From Crocinitomicaceae bacterium (GTDB taxonomy: Bacteria; Bacteroidota; Bacteroidia; Flavobacteriales_D; Crocinitomicaceae), in NCBI GenBank assembly GCA_029238665.1, contig JAQWFQ010000030.1, forward strand, positions 62,001 through 126,000: a stretch of 64,000 bases of DNA, in the 5' to 3' direction. Below the pieces are notes generated by a model. The model did not search any database. It saw only the letters and a program-made list of their open reading frames with translations, and had not been told where the DNA came from. The translations under genes were made by a program, and so were the position numbers. Below, one piece after another: positions 8,866 through 17,805 of the stretch. Positions within the stretch are counted from its first letter, which is position 1, and each line of letters opens with the position of its first letter.

Positions 8866-8913
8866 AGAATTCAGTTTTGATTTTCACCAATTACTCACCG
8901 TTAACAAAATGGT

Positions 8914-8947
8914 AAAAAAAAAGCTCCTAGCATAAACTAGAAGCTTT
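8914..8947 (-). terminator. Intrinsic terminator of fabG
   Basis: Ten-base arms at 8921-8930 and 8937-8946 (AAGCTCCTAG and CTAGAAGCTT) pair with one mismatch around a six-base loop. On the minus strand they are followed by a run of T from the A-rich stretch at 8914-8922. The hairpin lies just after the fabG stop codon. Confidence 0.7.
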
Positions 8948-8969
8948 ATCCTATTTTTATTCTATTCGC

Positions 8970-9716
8970 CTACATTAACATACCACCACAAACATTAATT
9001 GTTTGTCCTGTAATATAAGTCGACATATCTGAACCCAAGAACACTGTTAAATCAGCAACATCTTTAGGTGAACCACCGCGCTTTAAAGGAATGGAGTTTC
9101 TCCATTCTCCTACAACTTTCTCATCAAGTGACGCTGTCATTTCAGTTTCAATAAAACCTGGAGCAATTGCGTTACAACGAATACTTCTTGAACCTAGCTC
9201 TTGTGCTATTGATTTTGTAAAACCGATTAACCCCGCTTTAGAGGCAGCATAATTTGATTGGCCAGCATTTCCGCTAACTCCAACAACAGATGACATATTA
9301 ATGATAGAACCTTTTCTTGCTTTTAACATCGGTCGCTGAACAGCTTTAGTTAAATTAAAAACTGACTTCAAGTTCGTATTCATAACTTCATCCCATTGCT
9401 CTTCAGACATCCTCATTAACAAAGTATCTCTTGTTATCCCTGCATTGTTAACCAAAACATCAACAGTACCAAATGCCTCAACCACTTGATCAACCAATGT
9501 TTGTGCTTCATCAAATTTAGATGCATCAGATTTAAATCCTTTTGCAACCCCACCTAAAGCCTCAAGTTCTTTTTCCAAAGCCTGCGCCTTTTCGACAGAT
9601 GAAAGATATGTAAACGCAACTTTAGCTCCTTGCCTCACACATTCTTCAGCAATTGATTTACCAATCCCTCTCGATGCACCCGTAATTAGAACAACTTTAT
9701 CCTCTAGTAATTTCAT
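8970..9716 (-). CDS. fabG: 3-oxoacyl-[acyl-carrier-protein] reductase
   Basis: 248 residues, the usual FabG length. It is a short-chain dehydrogenase that reduces 3-oxoacyl-ACP with NADPH in fatty-acid elongation. The cofactor loop is TGASRGIG (12-19), NNAG is at 90-93, and the catalytic residues Asn115, Ser142/143, Tyr156 and Lys160 (YAASK) are all visible. The C-terminal ITGQTINVCGGM is typical of FabG proper. It stands alone, with its own promoter box at 9731 and a terminator at 8914, rather than in a fab operon. Confidence 0.93.
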   Translation of the reverse strand: MKLLEDKVVLITGASRGIGKSIAEECVRQGAKVAFTYLSSVEKAQALEKELEALGGVAKGFKSDASKFDEAQTLVDQVVEAFGTVDVLVNNAGITRDTLLMRMSEEQWDEVMNTNLKSVFNLTKAVQRPMLKARKGSIINMSSVVGVSGNAGQSNYAASKAGLIGFTKSIAQELGSRSIRCNAIAPGFIETEMTASLDEKVVGEWRNSIPLKRGGSPKDVADLTVFLGSDMSTYITGQTINVCGGMLM

Positions 9717-9730
9717 ATCTTAATTTTTGA

Positions 9731-9738
9731 CAAATATA
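9731..9738 (-). promoter_or_regulatory. -7 promoter element of fabG
   Basis: The minus strand reads TATATTTG, a perfect TAnnTTTG box, 15-22 bases upstream of the fabG ATG. This implies a very short 5' leader, common in this phylum. A -33 box is not obvious. Confidence 0.6.
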
Positions 9739-9850
9739 AGGAAAGGTGTTAAAAACACACTACTATCCATACTGGAATACCTACAAATACAAACCTAGTT
9801 TTAATGAAGGCTCAATGAAACCCATGGTATATTCATTGTCACTCCAATAT

Positions 9851-9882
9851 TTTGCAATACAGGACATTAGAAGTTAAATTTG
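9851..9882 (+). promoter_or_regulatory. Consensus promoter on the plus strand with no gene behind it
   Basis: TTTG at 9851-9854 and TAAATTTG at 9875-9882 are 20 bases apart, an excellent match to the Bacteroidota promoter consensus. Transcription would start near 9889. No open frame follows, but an intrinsic terminator lies 30-65 bases on; see the candidate small RNA. Confidence 0.55.
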
Positions 9883-9888
9883 TAACAG

Positions 9889-9954
9889 GTTTAGTTTAAA
9901 AAAGTAGGTTTAGGTATAGAGCGACGAATTTCATTTTGTCGCTCTTCCTTTTTT
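9889..9954 (+). ncRNA. Candidate small RNA of about 66 nt
   Basis: Between the plus-strand promoter at 9851-9882 and a plus-strand intrinsic terminator there is room for one short transcript. The terminator is an 8-bp perfect stem, AGAGCGAC (9918-9925) with GTCGCTCT (9938-9945), followed by TCCTTTTTT. On the minus strand the same hairpin lacks an adjacent T-run, so it is built for the plus strand although both neighbouring genes are on the minus strand. The RNA would end at the stop codon of the porin gene, tail to tail. No known RNA family is recognised. The call rests on promoter plus terminator only. Confidence 0.4.
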
Positions 9955-11680
9955 AATTAAAGAAATCCCACGTAATTCCAACCCGCATTCTTGGGCCAGC
10001 AATTGGATAATTTAAGACCTCTTGACTCAACTGATCACTCCAGTGATAACCAATATTTTCATAGCGAACAAAGAACCTAAATTCAGCTATTCCCAACGAT
10101 AAAAAAGCATGTAAATTTGTAAGTGGATTAGATTCAACCTGTGAACCACCCCAACTATACGTATCCATATAAGGGACATATGCTTTTAAACGATATGCTG
10201 ACGTATACGAAGCATCAACTCCAATTACAGCTTCCAATTTCTTTGCTTTAAACAAATGCCCCTTCAAGTAAAACCTACCCAAAGCTTGTATCTCTGGCAA
10301 ATAACCATTTTTAGATATCGAATAAATGACTTTTGGATTAATGTGTAACGCACCTAACTTAACAGCCCCCCTCATTCCTAAAGAAGCAAAACTAAAATCA
10401 ATGGAATCATTCCTCCAGGTGAGTCCATCATACAAAAACGGAGTTTTCACAGAAGTAAAACCACTAAAAAAACCAATTTTACACTTATCAACCACAAGGT
10501 CAATGTCTAACGCAACATTAACACCTGTTGAAGTTTGCTTACTTAAAAGGTTCGTATACGAGGTGTTGTTTGAAAAATAACTCCGTTGAAGCGGAGACTG
10601 CGTTTTATTTTCAAGAAAATAACTTGCTACAAAATCAAATTCCCTCAGCTTATAGTGTGCGGTTAATTTATTTTCAAACTCATTCGCAGCACCAATAAGA
10701 TTGAAGTGTAAATAGTTATAAACACTCAATCCTCCTATCAACAACCGTGCATTAGAACGAATACCAAGCTCAGACGTATCTGAATGAATTCCTAAATTTT
10801 GAAAATCCCAATAGCGGTAATCCAAAACACCATCAACAGAAAACACTTTAGAAGAAAAGTAAACCCCCATTCCATTTGTGATCGAAGCCAAATTATATTG
10901 ATCTCGTGTAGAATCTGAATGAATATTGATAACAGGATACAACTGTGAGAGTGTATCAGAATACTCCGTATATACTCGATTCTGAATTGTATAACTGTGA
11001 TACGACTTTAAACCCAATTGCTTTATAGAGTCTGGTAAAAAATTAACGTAATTTTCCCATTGAATTTGTGCATTCTTATTTTTACTCCTTGCGTTTCCTT
11101 TTTGAACATCAGCAAACTCAATTCCTAATTGTTGAATTGTTGAATCAATAGACAGCACACCTCCAGAATGAGAAACATCATTCAGATTAAATGACCCTTT
11201 AACGACTGTAGAATAACGTTTACCTGAATAAATAAGTTGTAATCCAAAGTCATTAAGAGAGAAGTCTGATTTCCGAATCACACCGGCACCATTAGACTTC
11301 TTATAATCTATCGCAAGCAATAAACTATTTGAAAAAGCATGGTAGTAGTTTGCATGGATAAATCGTGTTCCTTGCGCTCCAAAAGAGTAAGCAAAGCCTA
11401 AATGTGGCAGTGCTGAATAAGTCATTTTAGAAAACTGATGTAAACCTTGAAAATTGGGTTGTGTAATCCTTTTATAAAGATCATTAGCCAATACACCACC
11501 TGAAGAGTAGGTCGTTAAGCCACCGTCAAAACTTGAAGGTAAATCACCACTAACAACATCAATAGAATCAATTAAACCATCAATCCTATCGGTGTAACGC
11601 AATGAGTCTAAATCATAGAACACTTGCCCAAAAGACAACTGACTAATCACACAAAAAAGAACACCAGCTAATAACTTCAT
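9953..11680 (-). CDS. Putative outer-membrane porin (Porin_10-like)
   Basis: 575 residues with an N-terminal signal peptide (MKLLAGVLFCVISQLSFGQ, cleavage expected after FGQ). The mature part is dominated by alternating hydrophobic/polar strands rich in Tyr, Ser, Asn and aromatic residues, and ends in VGITWDFFN, a beta-barrel-like C-terminus with aromatic residues near the end. This is the layout of the putative porins of Bacteroidota (Pfam Porin_10 style), which form large outer-membrane beta barrels of unknown substrate. It stands alone, downstream of the rpsT transcription unit and separated from it by a terminator. The family call is from overall pattern, not from a catalytic motif. Confidence 0.72.
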   Translation of the reverse strand: MKLLAGVLFCVISQLSFGQVFYDLDSLRYTDRIDGLIDSIDVVSGDLPSSFDGGLTTYSSGGVLANDLYKRITQPNFQGLHQFSKMTYSALPHLGFAYSFGAQGTRFIHANYYHAFSNSLLLAIDYKKSNGAGVIRKSDFSLNDFGLQLIYSGKRYSTVVKGSFNLNDVSHSGGVLSIDSTIQQLGIEFADVQKGNARSKNKNAQIQWENYVNFLPDSIKQLGLKSYHSYTIQNRVYTEYSDTLSQLYPVINIHSDSTRDQYNLASITNGMGVYFSSKVFSVDGVLDYRYWDFQNLGIHSDTSELGIRSNARLLIGGLSVYNYLHFNLIGAANEFENKLTAHYKLREFDFVASYFLENKTQSPLQRSYFSNNTSYTNLLSKQTSTGVNVALDIDLVVDKCKIGFFSGFTSVKTPFLYDGLTWRNDSIDFSFASLGMRGAVKLGALHINPKVIYSISKNGYLPEIQALGRFYLKGHLFKAKKLEAVIGVDASYTSAYRLKAYVPYMDTYSWGGSQVESNPLTNLHAFLSLGIAEFRFFVRYENIGYHWSDQLSQEVLNYPIAGPRMRVGITWDFFN

Positions 11681-11710
11681 TTCAACGGTTCATTTCGAAA
11701 GTAAAGGTAT

Positions 11711-11733
11711 AAAAAAAGGGGGCATAGCCCCCT
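11711..11733 (-). terminator. Intrinsic terminator of rpsT
   Basis: A 6-bp GC stem, GGGGGC (11718-11723) and GCCCCC (11727-11732), with a three-base loop. It is followed on the minus strand by seven T (11711-11717) and sits 25 bases after the rpsT stop codon. Confidence 0.85.
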
Positions 11734-11757
11734 AAATATTCTGTATATAAGAATTTC

Positions 11758-12009
11758 TTATAAGTTGTTAACCTTCACCTGAAGACCAGACTTAATGTTA
11801 GCTGCTTTATTCTTATGAATAACATTTTTCTTAGCTAATTTATCTAACATACCAAAAACTGCAGGGATAGCTTTTAGAGCTTCCTTCTTATCAGTCATAT
11901 CTCTAAGCTTACGAACTGCGTTACGCGTAGATTTATGTTGGTATTTATTACGAAGTCTTTTTGACTCGTTAGATCTAATTCTCTTTAATGCTGACTTATG
12001 ATTCGCCAT
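11758..12009 (-). CDS. rpsT: 30S ribosomal protein S20
   Basis: 83 residues, very basic, starting [15 protein letters not shown], the S20 signature. S20 binds 16S rRNA at the bottom of the small subunit and is a primary assembly protein. The start at 12009 is chosen over an ATG 30 bases upstream because it gives the canonical N-terminus. Two tRNA-Glu genes lie directly upstream on the same strand without a terminator between, so rpsT may be transcribed from the strong tRNA promoter at 12245. A GC-rich terminator follows. Confidence 0.95.
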   Translation of the reverse strand: MANHKSALKRIRSNESKRLRNKYQHKSTRNAVRKLRDMTDKKEALKAIPAVFGMLDKLAKKNVIHKNKAANIKSGLQVKVNNL

Positions 12010-12048
12010 TTTACTTTTTTTTAAATAATCTTTAAACAATCTGCTCTG

Positions 12049-12120
12049 TAGCCCATAGGAGAATCGAACTCCTGTTTCCAGGATGAAAACCTGGCGTCCT
12101 AACCACTAGACGAATGGGCC
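12049..12120 (-). tRNA. tRNA-Glu (anticodon TTC), second copy
   Basis: A 72-nt cloverleaf on the minus strand: acceptor GGCCCAT pairs with ATGGGCT, the anticodon stem CCAGG/CCTGG encloses TTTTCAT with anticodon TTC, and the T-arm is CAGGA-GTTCGAT-TCTCC. CCA is not encoded. It is identical to the copy 20 bases upstream. Confidence 0.96.
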
Positions 12121-12140
12121 AAATATAATACTAAACTCTG

Positions 12141-12212
12141 TAGCCCATAGGAGAATCGAACTCCTGTTTCCAGGATGAAAACCTGGCGTCCTAACCACTA
12201 GACGAATGGGCC
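12141..12212 (-). tRNA. tRNA-Glu (anticodon TTC), first copy
   Basis: Identical in all 72 positions to the neighbouring copy, with the same TTC anticodon and no encoded CCA. It is the promoter-proximal gene of the unit tRNA-Glu, tRNA-Glu, rpsT. The perfect identity points to recent duplication or gene conversion. Confidence 0.96.
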
Positions 12213-12244
12213 TCTTGTATTCTTTCTCCCTTGTTTTGGGAGTG

Positions 12245-12275
12245 CAAATATAAAGTGAAATTCCGTAACTACAAA
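12245..12275 (-). promoter_or_regulatory. Consensus promoter of the tRNA-Glu/rpsT unit
   Basis: On the minus strand TTTG (12272-12275), a 19-base spacer and TATATTTG (12245-12252): an ideal Bacteroidota promoter, as expected for a stable-RNA gene. A short hairpin (CTCCC/GGGAG, about 12227-12242) lies in the leader before the first tRNA. Confidence 0.85.
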
Positions 12276-12297
12276 CAGAAAGGAACTTTTTTTTAAA

Positions 12298-12978
12298 TTA
12301 TTTTTGATCTTCAGAACTGAATTTAAATCCAAGTGATTTCCCTGTTGACAACTGAAGGTCAGAGCTAATTGCCTGAACCTGACCCAAAGAAACATTCTTA
12401 GTCATTTCATATGGTGGGGTAATCAAATCAAAATCAATTGCGTGGATAATTGTAGTCTGGATAATTTGACGAATTATACCGTCAGAAACATATCCATTTT
12501 CAAGGTCTTTAAACAAAGTACCTAACTGCCCTTTACCCTCCAGCATGAAATGATGGTCATGATTCATAAAAACCCTCCCAATTAAACACCCCGCATCATT
12601 GTAGCGATTCTGCTCATATGATTCTGCAAGAAAATTATAAATGTTAATCATTCCAAAAAAACCATTCGCACCATTAGATTTAAGGTATTCTGTCTGCCAC
12701 AAAGGATCACTGTCGATCAACCTAAATACATTTGTGTGCAATTGAAAAATAAGAACATCACTACCAACAAATAGTCGAAAAACATGCTTACCACTCTCTT
12801 CAAACCTTAAACGAATACGCTTGTCATTAATTGACTTTTCAATTTCAGCAATTTCATCTTTAAGAATACGCTTAAAAGAAGAGAAAACCTCCCCTGAATA
12901 ATCAGCAATATCTTGCTTCATAGCAGCCTTGTTAATCAAAAGATCAATAATACCTGCTCTCATCTTCTCTTTTTTCAT
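12298..12978 (-). CDS. Conserved hypothetical protein coupled to proS
   Basis: 226 residues, family not recognised. No signal peptide, membrane helix or catalytic motif is evident; it appears to be a soluble alpha/beta protein. An N-terminal helical part (MRAGIIDLLINKAAMKQDIADYS) is followed by strands such as KHVFRLFVGSDVLIFQLHTNVFRL, and a central segment holds MNHDHHFMLEGKGQLG. The start is one base after the proS stop codon, so it is translated from the proS mRNA. A role around translation or tRNA is only a guess from context. The end is followed by the tRNA-Glu promoter region. Confidence 0.78.
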   Translation of the reverse strand: MKKEKMRAGIIDLLINKAAMKQDIADYSGEVFSSFKRILKDEIAEIEKSINDKRIRLRFEESGKHVFRLFVGSDVLIFQLHTNVFRLIDSDPLWQTEYLKSNGANGFFGMINIYNFLAESYEQNRYNDAGCLIGRVFMNHDHHFMLEGKGQLGTLFKDLENGYVSDGIIRQIIQTTIIHAIDFDLITPPYEMTKNVSLGQVQAISSDLQLSTGKSLGFKFSSEDQK

Positions 12979-12979
12979 A

Positions 12980-14458
12980 TTAATATGCTTTTGCGAAAAC
13001 CACCCGACCTTTAGACGGGGATCCAGTTACCATACAAACCCCTTGCTCCTCTTCTCTATCTAAAGGAATACAACGAATAGTAGCTTTTGTATCATCTTTA
13101 ATTTTCTGCTCTGTATCTGATGTACCATCCCAATGTGCTAATAAAAAACCACCGTCAGATTCAATCTTCGTCTTAAACGCTTCGTACGAGTCAACCTTTT
13201 GGGTTTTCGCAGTCCTAAAATCGTGTGCACGCTTGTAAAGATTCTCCTGAATTTCAGCCAAAAGATTCTCAATATAAACATCAACGCTATCAAAAGAAAC
13301 AAGCTCTTTTGTTTTCTCGTCACGACGAGCAACTTCAATTTTTCCGTTTTCAAAATCCCGCATCCCCATCGCTAAACGAACCGGAATACCCTTCGCCTCA
13401 TACTCAGCAAACTTCCACCCTGGTCTGCGATTAGAATCATCATCAAATTTAAATGAAATCCCCTTTGCTTTTAACTTTAGCCCTAGCGCATTAATTTTTT
13501 CAGAAATAACAGCCAAATCTTCTTCAGATTTACAAATTGGAACTGCAACAACTTGAATTGGAGCAAGTGCTGGAGGTAAAACCAGACCTTCATCGTCTGA
13601 GTGCGTCATTATTAACGCCCCCATTAAACGTGTTGACACCCCCCAAGATGTAGCCCAAACATAATCCTGATTACCTTCTTTATCTGCGAACTTCACTTCA
13701 AATGCTTTTGCAAAGTTTTGACCTAAAAAATGTGATGTTCCAGCCTGTAGTGCTTTACCGTCCTGCATCATAGCCTCAATGCAATACGTATCATCCGCCC
13801 CTGCAAAACGCTCACTTTCAGTTTTCACTCCCTGAATGACAGGCATAGCCATAAATTTTTCCGCAAAGTGTGCATAAACCTGATTCATTTGAATTGTTTC
13901 TGACATCGCTTCTTGCTTAGTAGCATGGGCTGTATGCCCCTCTTGCCATAAAAACTCAGCTGTACGCAAAAACAATCGTGTCCTCATTTCCCAACGAACA
14001 ACATTGGCCCATTGATTTATTAAGATTGGTAAATCTCTATATGATTGAATCCACCCTCGGTATGTATTCCAAATAATAGCCTCTGAAGTTGGCCTAACAA
14101 CCAATTCCTCTTCAAGTTTTGCTTTTGGATCTACAACTAATTTAGTTGAATCATCAGGGTCAGTCATTAAACGGTGATGCGTAACCACAGCACACTCTTT
14201 TGCAAACCCTTCTGCATTTTTTTCTTCTGCTTCAAATAAACTTTTCGGAACAAACAAAGGGAAATAGGCATTTTGATGCCCTGTTTCCTTGAACATAATA
14301 TCTAGTTGCGCTTGGATTTTTTCCCAAATAGCAAATCCGTAGGGTTTTATAACCATACAACCACGAACACCTGAATTTTCCGCTAAATCAGCACGGTCTA
14401 TTGTTTCGTTATACCATTTTGAATAATCCTCTGCTCTTGTAGTATGCTTTTTCGCCAT
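12980..14458 (-). CDS. proS: Prolyl-tRNA synthetase (eukaryote/archaeon-like type)
   Basis: 492 residues, starting with [23 protein letters not shown], which marks the short ProRS class without the INS editing domain. It charges tRNA-Pro with proline in the cytoplasm. Class II motifs are visible: motif 2 around [24 protein letters not shown] and a C-terminal region ending GRVVFAKAY with the family's terminal Tyr. The C-terminal zinc domain retains only two obvious cysteines (RCIPLD and GVCMVTG), fewer than the four of the zinc-binding form, so it probably does not bind zinc. The downstream unknown gene begins one base after the stop. A TATTTTTG promoter box lies 39 bases upstream. Confidence 0.95.
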   Translation of the reverse strand: MAKKHTTRAEDYSKWYNETIDRADLAENSGVRGCMVIKPYGFAIWEKIQAQLDIMFKETGHQNAYFPLFVPKSLFEAEEKNAEGFAKECAVVTHHRLMTDPDDSTKLVVDPKAKLEEELVVRPTSEAIIWNTYRGWIQSYRDLPILINQWANVVRWEMRTRLFLRTAEFLWQEGHTAHATKQEAMSETIQMNQVYAHFAEKFMAMPVIQGVKTESERFAGADDTYCIEAMMQDGKALQAGTSHFLGQNFAKAFEVKFADKEGNQDYVWATSWGVSTRLMGALIMTHSDDEGLVLPPALAPIQVVAVPICKSEEDLAVISEKINALGLKLKAKGISFKFDDDSNRRPGWKFAEYEAKGIPVRLAMGMRDFENGKIEVARRDEKTKELVSFDSVDVYIENLLAEIQENLYKRAHDFRTAKTQKVDSYEAFKTKIESDGGFLLAHWDGTSDTEQKIKDDTKATIRCIPLDREEEQGVCMVTGSPSKGRVVFAKAY

Positions 14459-14496
14459 TTATAATAGTCTATTGATTCAACAACTTTGTTGATATG

Positions 14497-14504
14497 CAAA
14501 AATA
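14497..14504 (-). promoter_or_regulatory. -7 promoter element of proS
   Basis: The minus strand reads TATTTTTG, a full TAnnTTTG match, in the 74-base gap upstream of proS. No convincing -33 TTTG at 19-21 bases. Confidence 0.5.
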
Positions 14505-14532
14505 GAAAATTCAATGATTATAACGAAAGAAA

Positions 14533-16065
14533 CTACCCCTTAATAGAATCTTGAATCACCTTTTGAAAACTAAGCTTCTTAATCTTACTTTTAACCCAAG
14601 CCTCAATGTTAAAGTAGGCCAATATAACCTGCTCGTTATGGTCCTCTAAAATCACTGACACATCACGATCTAAACGTTCAAAAATTTCAAGTCGATTAAT
14701 CTCTATTGGGGTTTTTGAAAGCTTACGTATCTGTTTAATACAAATGTTTTCGATTTCATAATTACGTGCTTGCTTATTCAAATATCGACTGGCCGATTTC
14801 ACAACATATTCTAAAAAGTCGTAATTACCCAACTCATAATGAATAACAAGGTTAAATAATCGGGCAAAACTATAAACATCTTGTCTCAGATTTTGCTCAT
14901 TATCATTTAGCACTTCATTTAAATAAAGTAATGCTCGTTTAAAATCACCCACCCCAAAATAGCTATACGCTTTATTGTAAGTTAGGAGTAGCTCCATTTC
15001 TTTACTCAACTTCCCTTCATAGAGATCCTGCTGTCTTTCAATTTCCGGAATTAAATCAACACTTTTCTGAAACTCTCCTTTCGCATGCAACAGGACAAGT
15101 TCTTGATTGTAGGAGTTAGCAAAAATTTTAACAGATACATCAACAGATTTAAACCCTTTCTTAGACTGAAGTCCTCGTATATCTGCAATTAAGGCCTCAG
15201 CTTGATCAAACTCTCTATTGTCAATATAGCAACGTAGCAAATGAAACAAGGTCATCACATACCTGGCTCCTGTATCCGACTTAATATGCGGGTTATTATC
15301 TAAAATTTCTCGCGTCTTATTAAAAAACTGAAAACTATCTTCATAATTCCTATTGGTTGCAGAACAAAGCCCTTTTATATAATAACAAATTGATGCCGCC
15401 TTAGTAGAGAGCGCCGTATTTTTACTTTTTATCAAATGATAATCAGCAATGCCTTCAACGGTTTTACGCTCCGATTCATTTCGGGTAAACCCACCACTCC
15501 TAAATATCAAGTTTATTTTTGAATAAATCATGGTGTATTCAGCTAAATTCCTCAGCTTTGCTATTACCATTTCCTCTTCTTCAATAAGCTTATCAAGATC
15601 AATAGAAAATACACCTGATTCATAGGCAGAGTCTAGTAATTTCTTCTCCCAATTAATCAACTCAAACCAATAGTAGAATTTCTCATACTTTTCAGCAAGT
15701 TGCTTTGCGCGACCAACAAACTTCTCACACTCTCGATACAGCGCCTTATTATACAGTATCTCTACATTTTTTATTTCTTCTTTTAAGGTGCTATTTACCG
15801 ACTGCTCACTGTAGTACGAACGTAAACTTTTCAATATCAGTTTATACAGGTGGTTTTTTTCAGAAGGCAAATGCTTAATAAATGTCTCATTTTCAAAAAA
15901 AAGCTTCAACTCATACTCGTCGTATTCACTCTGTTTTTCGATGTAATCAAAAATTTTTAAATAGTTCTTTTCCCCAGACTGCAAAGATGACGACAGTTTA
16001 AAAAATCGCTTCTCAGACTTCGTTAACGATTTAATAAGTTTAAACAACTCAATAGATGGTTTCAT
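14533..16065 (-). CDS. Conserved helical-repeat (TPR-like) protein of unknown role
   Basis: 510 residues, almost entirely amphipathic helices with a TPR-like spacing of Ala, Leu, Tyr and Gly residues. The N-terminus (LFKLIKSLTKSEKRFFKL) is a pattern I associate with a hypothetical family found across Flavobacteriia. There is no signal peptide, membrane helix or enzymatic motif, so it is probably a cytoplasmic scaffold or regulator. Segments such as ALLYLNEVLND and EQILAYFNIEAWVKSK-like stretches are consistent with stacked helical hairpins. It is monocistronic between proS (74 bases downstream) and a 197-base gap upstream in which I see no gene or clear promoter. Confidence 0.75.
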   Translation of the reverse strand: MKPSIELFKLIKSLTKSEKRFFKLSSSLQSGEKNYLKIFDYIEKQSEYDEYELKLFFENETFIKHLPSEKNHLYKLILKSLRSYYSEQSVNSTLKEEIKNVEILYNKALYRECEKFVGRAKQLAEKYEKFYYWFELINWEKKLLDSAYESGVFSIDLDKLIEEEEMVIAKLRNLAEYTMIYSKINLIFRSGGFTRNESERKTVEGIADYHLIKSKNTALSTKAASICYYIKGLCSATNRNYEDSFQFFNKTREILDNNPHIKSDTGARYVMTLFHLLRCYIDNREFDQAEALIADIRGLQSKKGFKSVDVSVKIFANSYNQELVLLHAKGEFQKSVDLIPEIERQQDLYEGKLSKEMELLLTYNKAYSYFGVGDFKRALLYLNEVLNDNEQNLRQDVYSFARLFNLVIHYELGNYDFLEYVVKSASRYLNKQARNYEIENICIKQIRKLSKTPIEINRLEIFERLDRDVSVILEDHNEQVILAYFNIEAWVKSKIKKLSFQKVIQDSIKG

Positions 16066-16262
16066 ATTCTTTGAATTTCAAAACAAGATTATACGCTAAA
16101 TTTACAAATAAGAATCTAATAATAAACAATTCAAATATACTTTAGGACAAAGTGTTAAACCCAAACATAGATCTACTACCCCTTATTTAGACAACATCTC
16201 CACTACAACATACAACTCCGTAAGAATACAAGAGAAACCTTGGGTTCTCAAAACAAATACGG

Positions 16263-17204
16263 CTACCTAAGAATAATACGACTTCCCTCAAAGAGTACAT
16301 CATTGCTGTCAGTAATTTTATTTAATCGTTTTAAGGTCTTTAGATTTATTGCTTGCGTTTGCGAAAGTTCAATTAATGACATTGATTTCATCAAGACTAA
16401 AAACTCCCTTTTAAACAACCTCCTTCTTAGTTTGGGCTCAATGTAAACGACATCCCCAACACGTAAAAAGTATTTTTTTTCAGCAAAACTATTGTACCTA
16501 TATAGCTGAGATAATTGTAAGCCAAAGGCCCTTGAAATTGAATAAAACGTATCTCCTTTTTTGGCAACAATATACCTAACCCCTCTGCGGTGGGTTTTAA
16601 CCATATACTTGTTCCGTACTAAGTCCATCGATTTTTCTTCATCCAGTTTCGTAACCCCGTCTCTTCTCTTTAATAAATTAAAATGTTTCCCACCTCTAGA
16701 CTTCGTATCATATTTATCCAAACCTAAGTCTTCTATAATAGATATTAGCAACTGTGGATACTTAGGATTAGTCGCATAACCAGCCTTCTTCAATCCTTTC
16801 GCCCAAGACTTGTAATCATCAATGTCATACTCAAATAAAAAAGCATAACGACTATTGTTTGTTAGAAACTCACTATGATCCGAATAGGAATCCTTCACCG
16901 CTTTATAAACGCGAAAACATTCATCTTTTTCATCATCATCAAGATACATCACATCTCCTTTCCATCCATGGCACTTAATACCAAAATGATTTTTCCCTTT
17001 AATAGCCAAATGAGAATTTCCATTAGCACTTTCCAAGATTGCTTGCGCCAACTTAATGCTTGCTGGAACCTTGTATTGAGCCATTTGTTTAACGGCTAAA
17101 GAGCTCCATGTTTCTATATACTGACTTCTTGAAATAGTTAAATCTACAGAAGCTATTGCTGAAACAGTCAATACAATTCCAAAAAACGATGTCAAGACTT
17201 TCAT
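16263..17204 (-). CDS. Secreted N-acetylglucosaminidase (GH73-like) with LysM repeats
   Basis: 313 residues with a signal peptide (residues 1 to about 19). The catalytic domain spans roughly 25-165 and contains AILESANGNSHLA with the presumed acid Glu58, then KNHFGIKCHGWKGD and YKSWAKGLKKAGYATNPKYP, all typical of FlgJ/LytG-type glucosaminidases that cut peptidoglycan glycan chains. One clear LysM domain follows (VAKKGDTFYSISRAFGL...VGDVVYIEP), then a degenerate second one at the C-terminus (IELSQTQAINLKTLKRLNK). It acts in the periplasm on the cell wall. The NlpC/P60 gene 600 bases away on the same strand encodes a second wall hydrolase. Confidence 0.9.
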   Translation of the reverse strand: MKVLTSFFGIVLTVSAIASVDLTISRSQYIETWSSLAVKQMAQYKVPASIKLAQAILESANGNSHLAIKGKNHFGIKCHGWKGDVMYLDDDEKDECFRVYKAVKDSYSDHSEFLTNNSRYAFLFEYDIDDYKSWAKGLKKAGYATNPKYPQLLISIIEDLGLDKYDTKSRGGKHFNLLKRRDGVTKLDEEKSMDLVRNKYMVKTHRRGVRYIVAKKGDTFYSISRAFGLQLSQLYRYNSFAEKKYFLRVGDVVYIEPKLRRRLFKREFLVLMKSMSLIELSQTQAINLKTLKRLNKITDSNDVLFEGSRIILR

Positions 17205-17301
17205 AATGTAATTTTACTACTAAATATTACGCAGACCCACTCCTTAAGTTACATAAAAACATCTGCCACAATCATTCATTATAAAAGATTAGTTTTGGAG
17301 C

Positions 17302-17805
17302 ATGAATCTCTTAAAACTTCTATTGAACGGATTAATCCTGTTGGCAATCATAATTATAACCTACCTCTACACTACCCCAACTATTCATGTTGATCTATTC
17401 GCTAAAGGAAAACTATTTTTTAACACCTGTTTAGTTTTAATCAGCTTCATTTTACTTCGATTTTCTTTACAGAGAAACAAAACAATTAACTCAATAAATC
17501 TGGTAATATCACTACTTATAGTATTGCTATGTATCCCCTTCACTCAAAACATACATTTTTTATTTAAAACATGGAATTACATCCTCCTTTTACTCCTTAC
17601 ACAAGGTACACTTGCCCTCTGGACTATTTTAAACATAAAGACGTTTAGTACAATTCAACAATTCGTTTTCCTAACGGGCCCTTTTTTGGTGGGAACACAC
17701 CTTATAACAGGATGGTCCTCCTACTGCTTGAAAAGCATCATTACAATCTCTTTAGCAGTAACAACAATCATTAGTTTCGTTTCCTTATTTCATCCAAGAG
17801 ACTAA
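17302..17805 (+). CDS. Small polytopic membrane protein, function unknown
   Basis: 167 residues with about five hydrophobic segments (roughly 5-25, 37-55, 64-83, 88-108 and 117-160) and short charged loops. No family recognised. It is the only plus-strand gene between two minus-strand wall-hydrolase genes, and its 3' end overlaps the convergent NlpC/P60 gene by 4 bases. A TAGTTTTG sequence (17290-17297) directly before the ATG matches the -7 box but would leave no leader, so the promoter or the start is unsettled. The hydrophobic pattern supports a real protein, but no homology evidence was available. Confidence 0.6.
   Translation: MNLLKLLLNGLILLAIIIITYLYTTPTIHVDLFAKGKLFFNTCLVLISFILLRFSLQRNKTINSINLVISLLIVLLCIPFTQNIHFLFKTWNYILLLLLTQGTLALWTILNIKTFSTIQQFVFLTGPFLVGTHLITGWSSYCLKSIITISLAVTTIISFVSLFHPRD

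Noticed and set aside
8840-8890. Start of hemB at the upstream ATG (8890)
   Set aside because: Adds a hydrophobic non-family extension, and a promoter box lies downstream of it.
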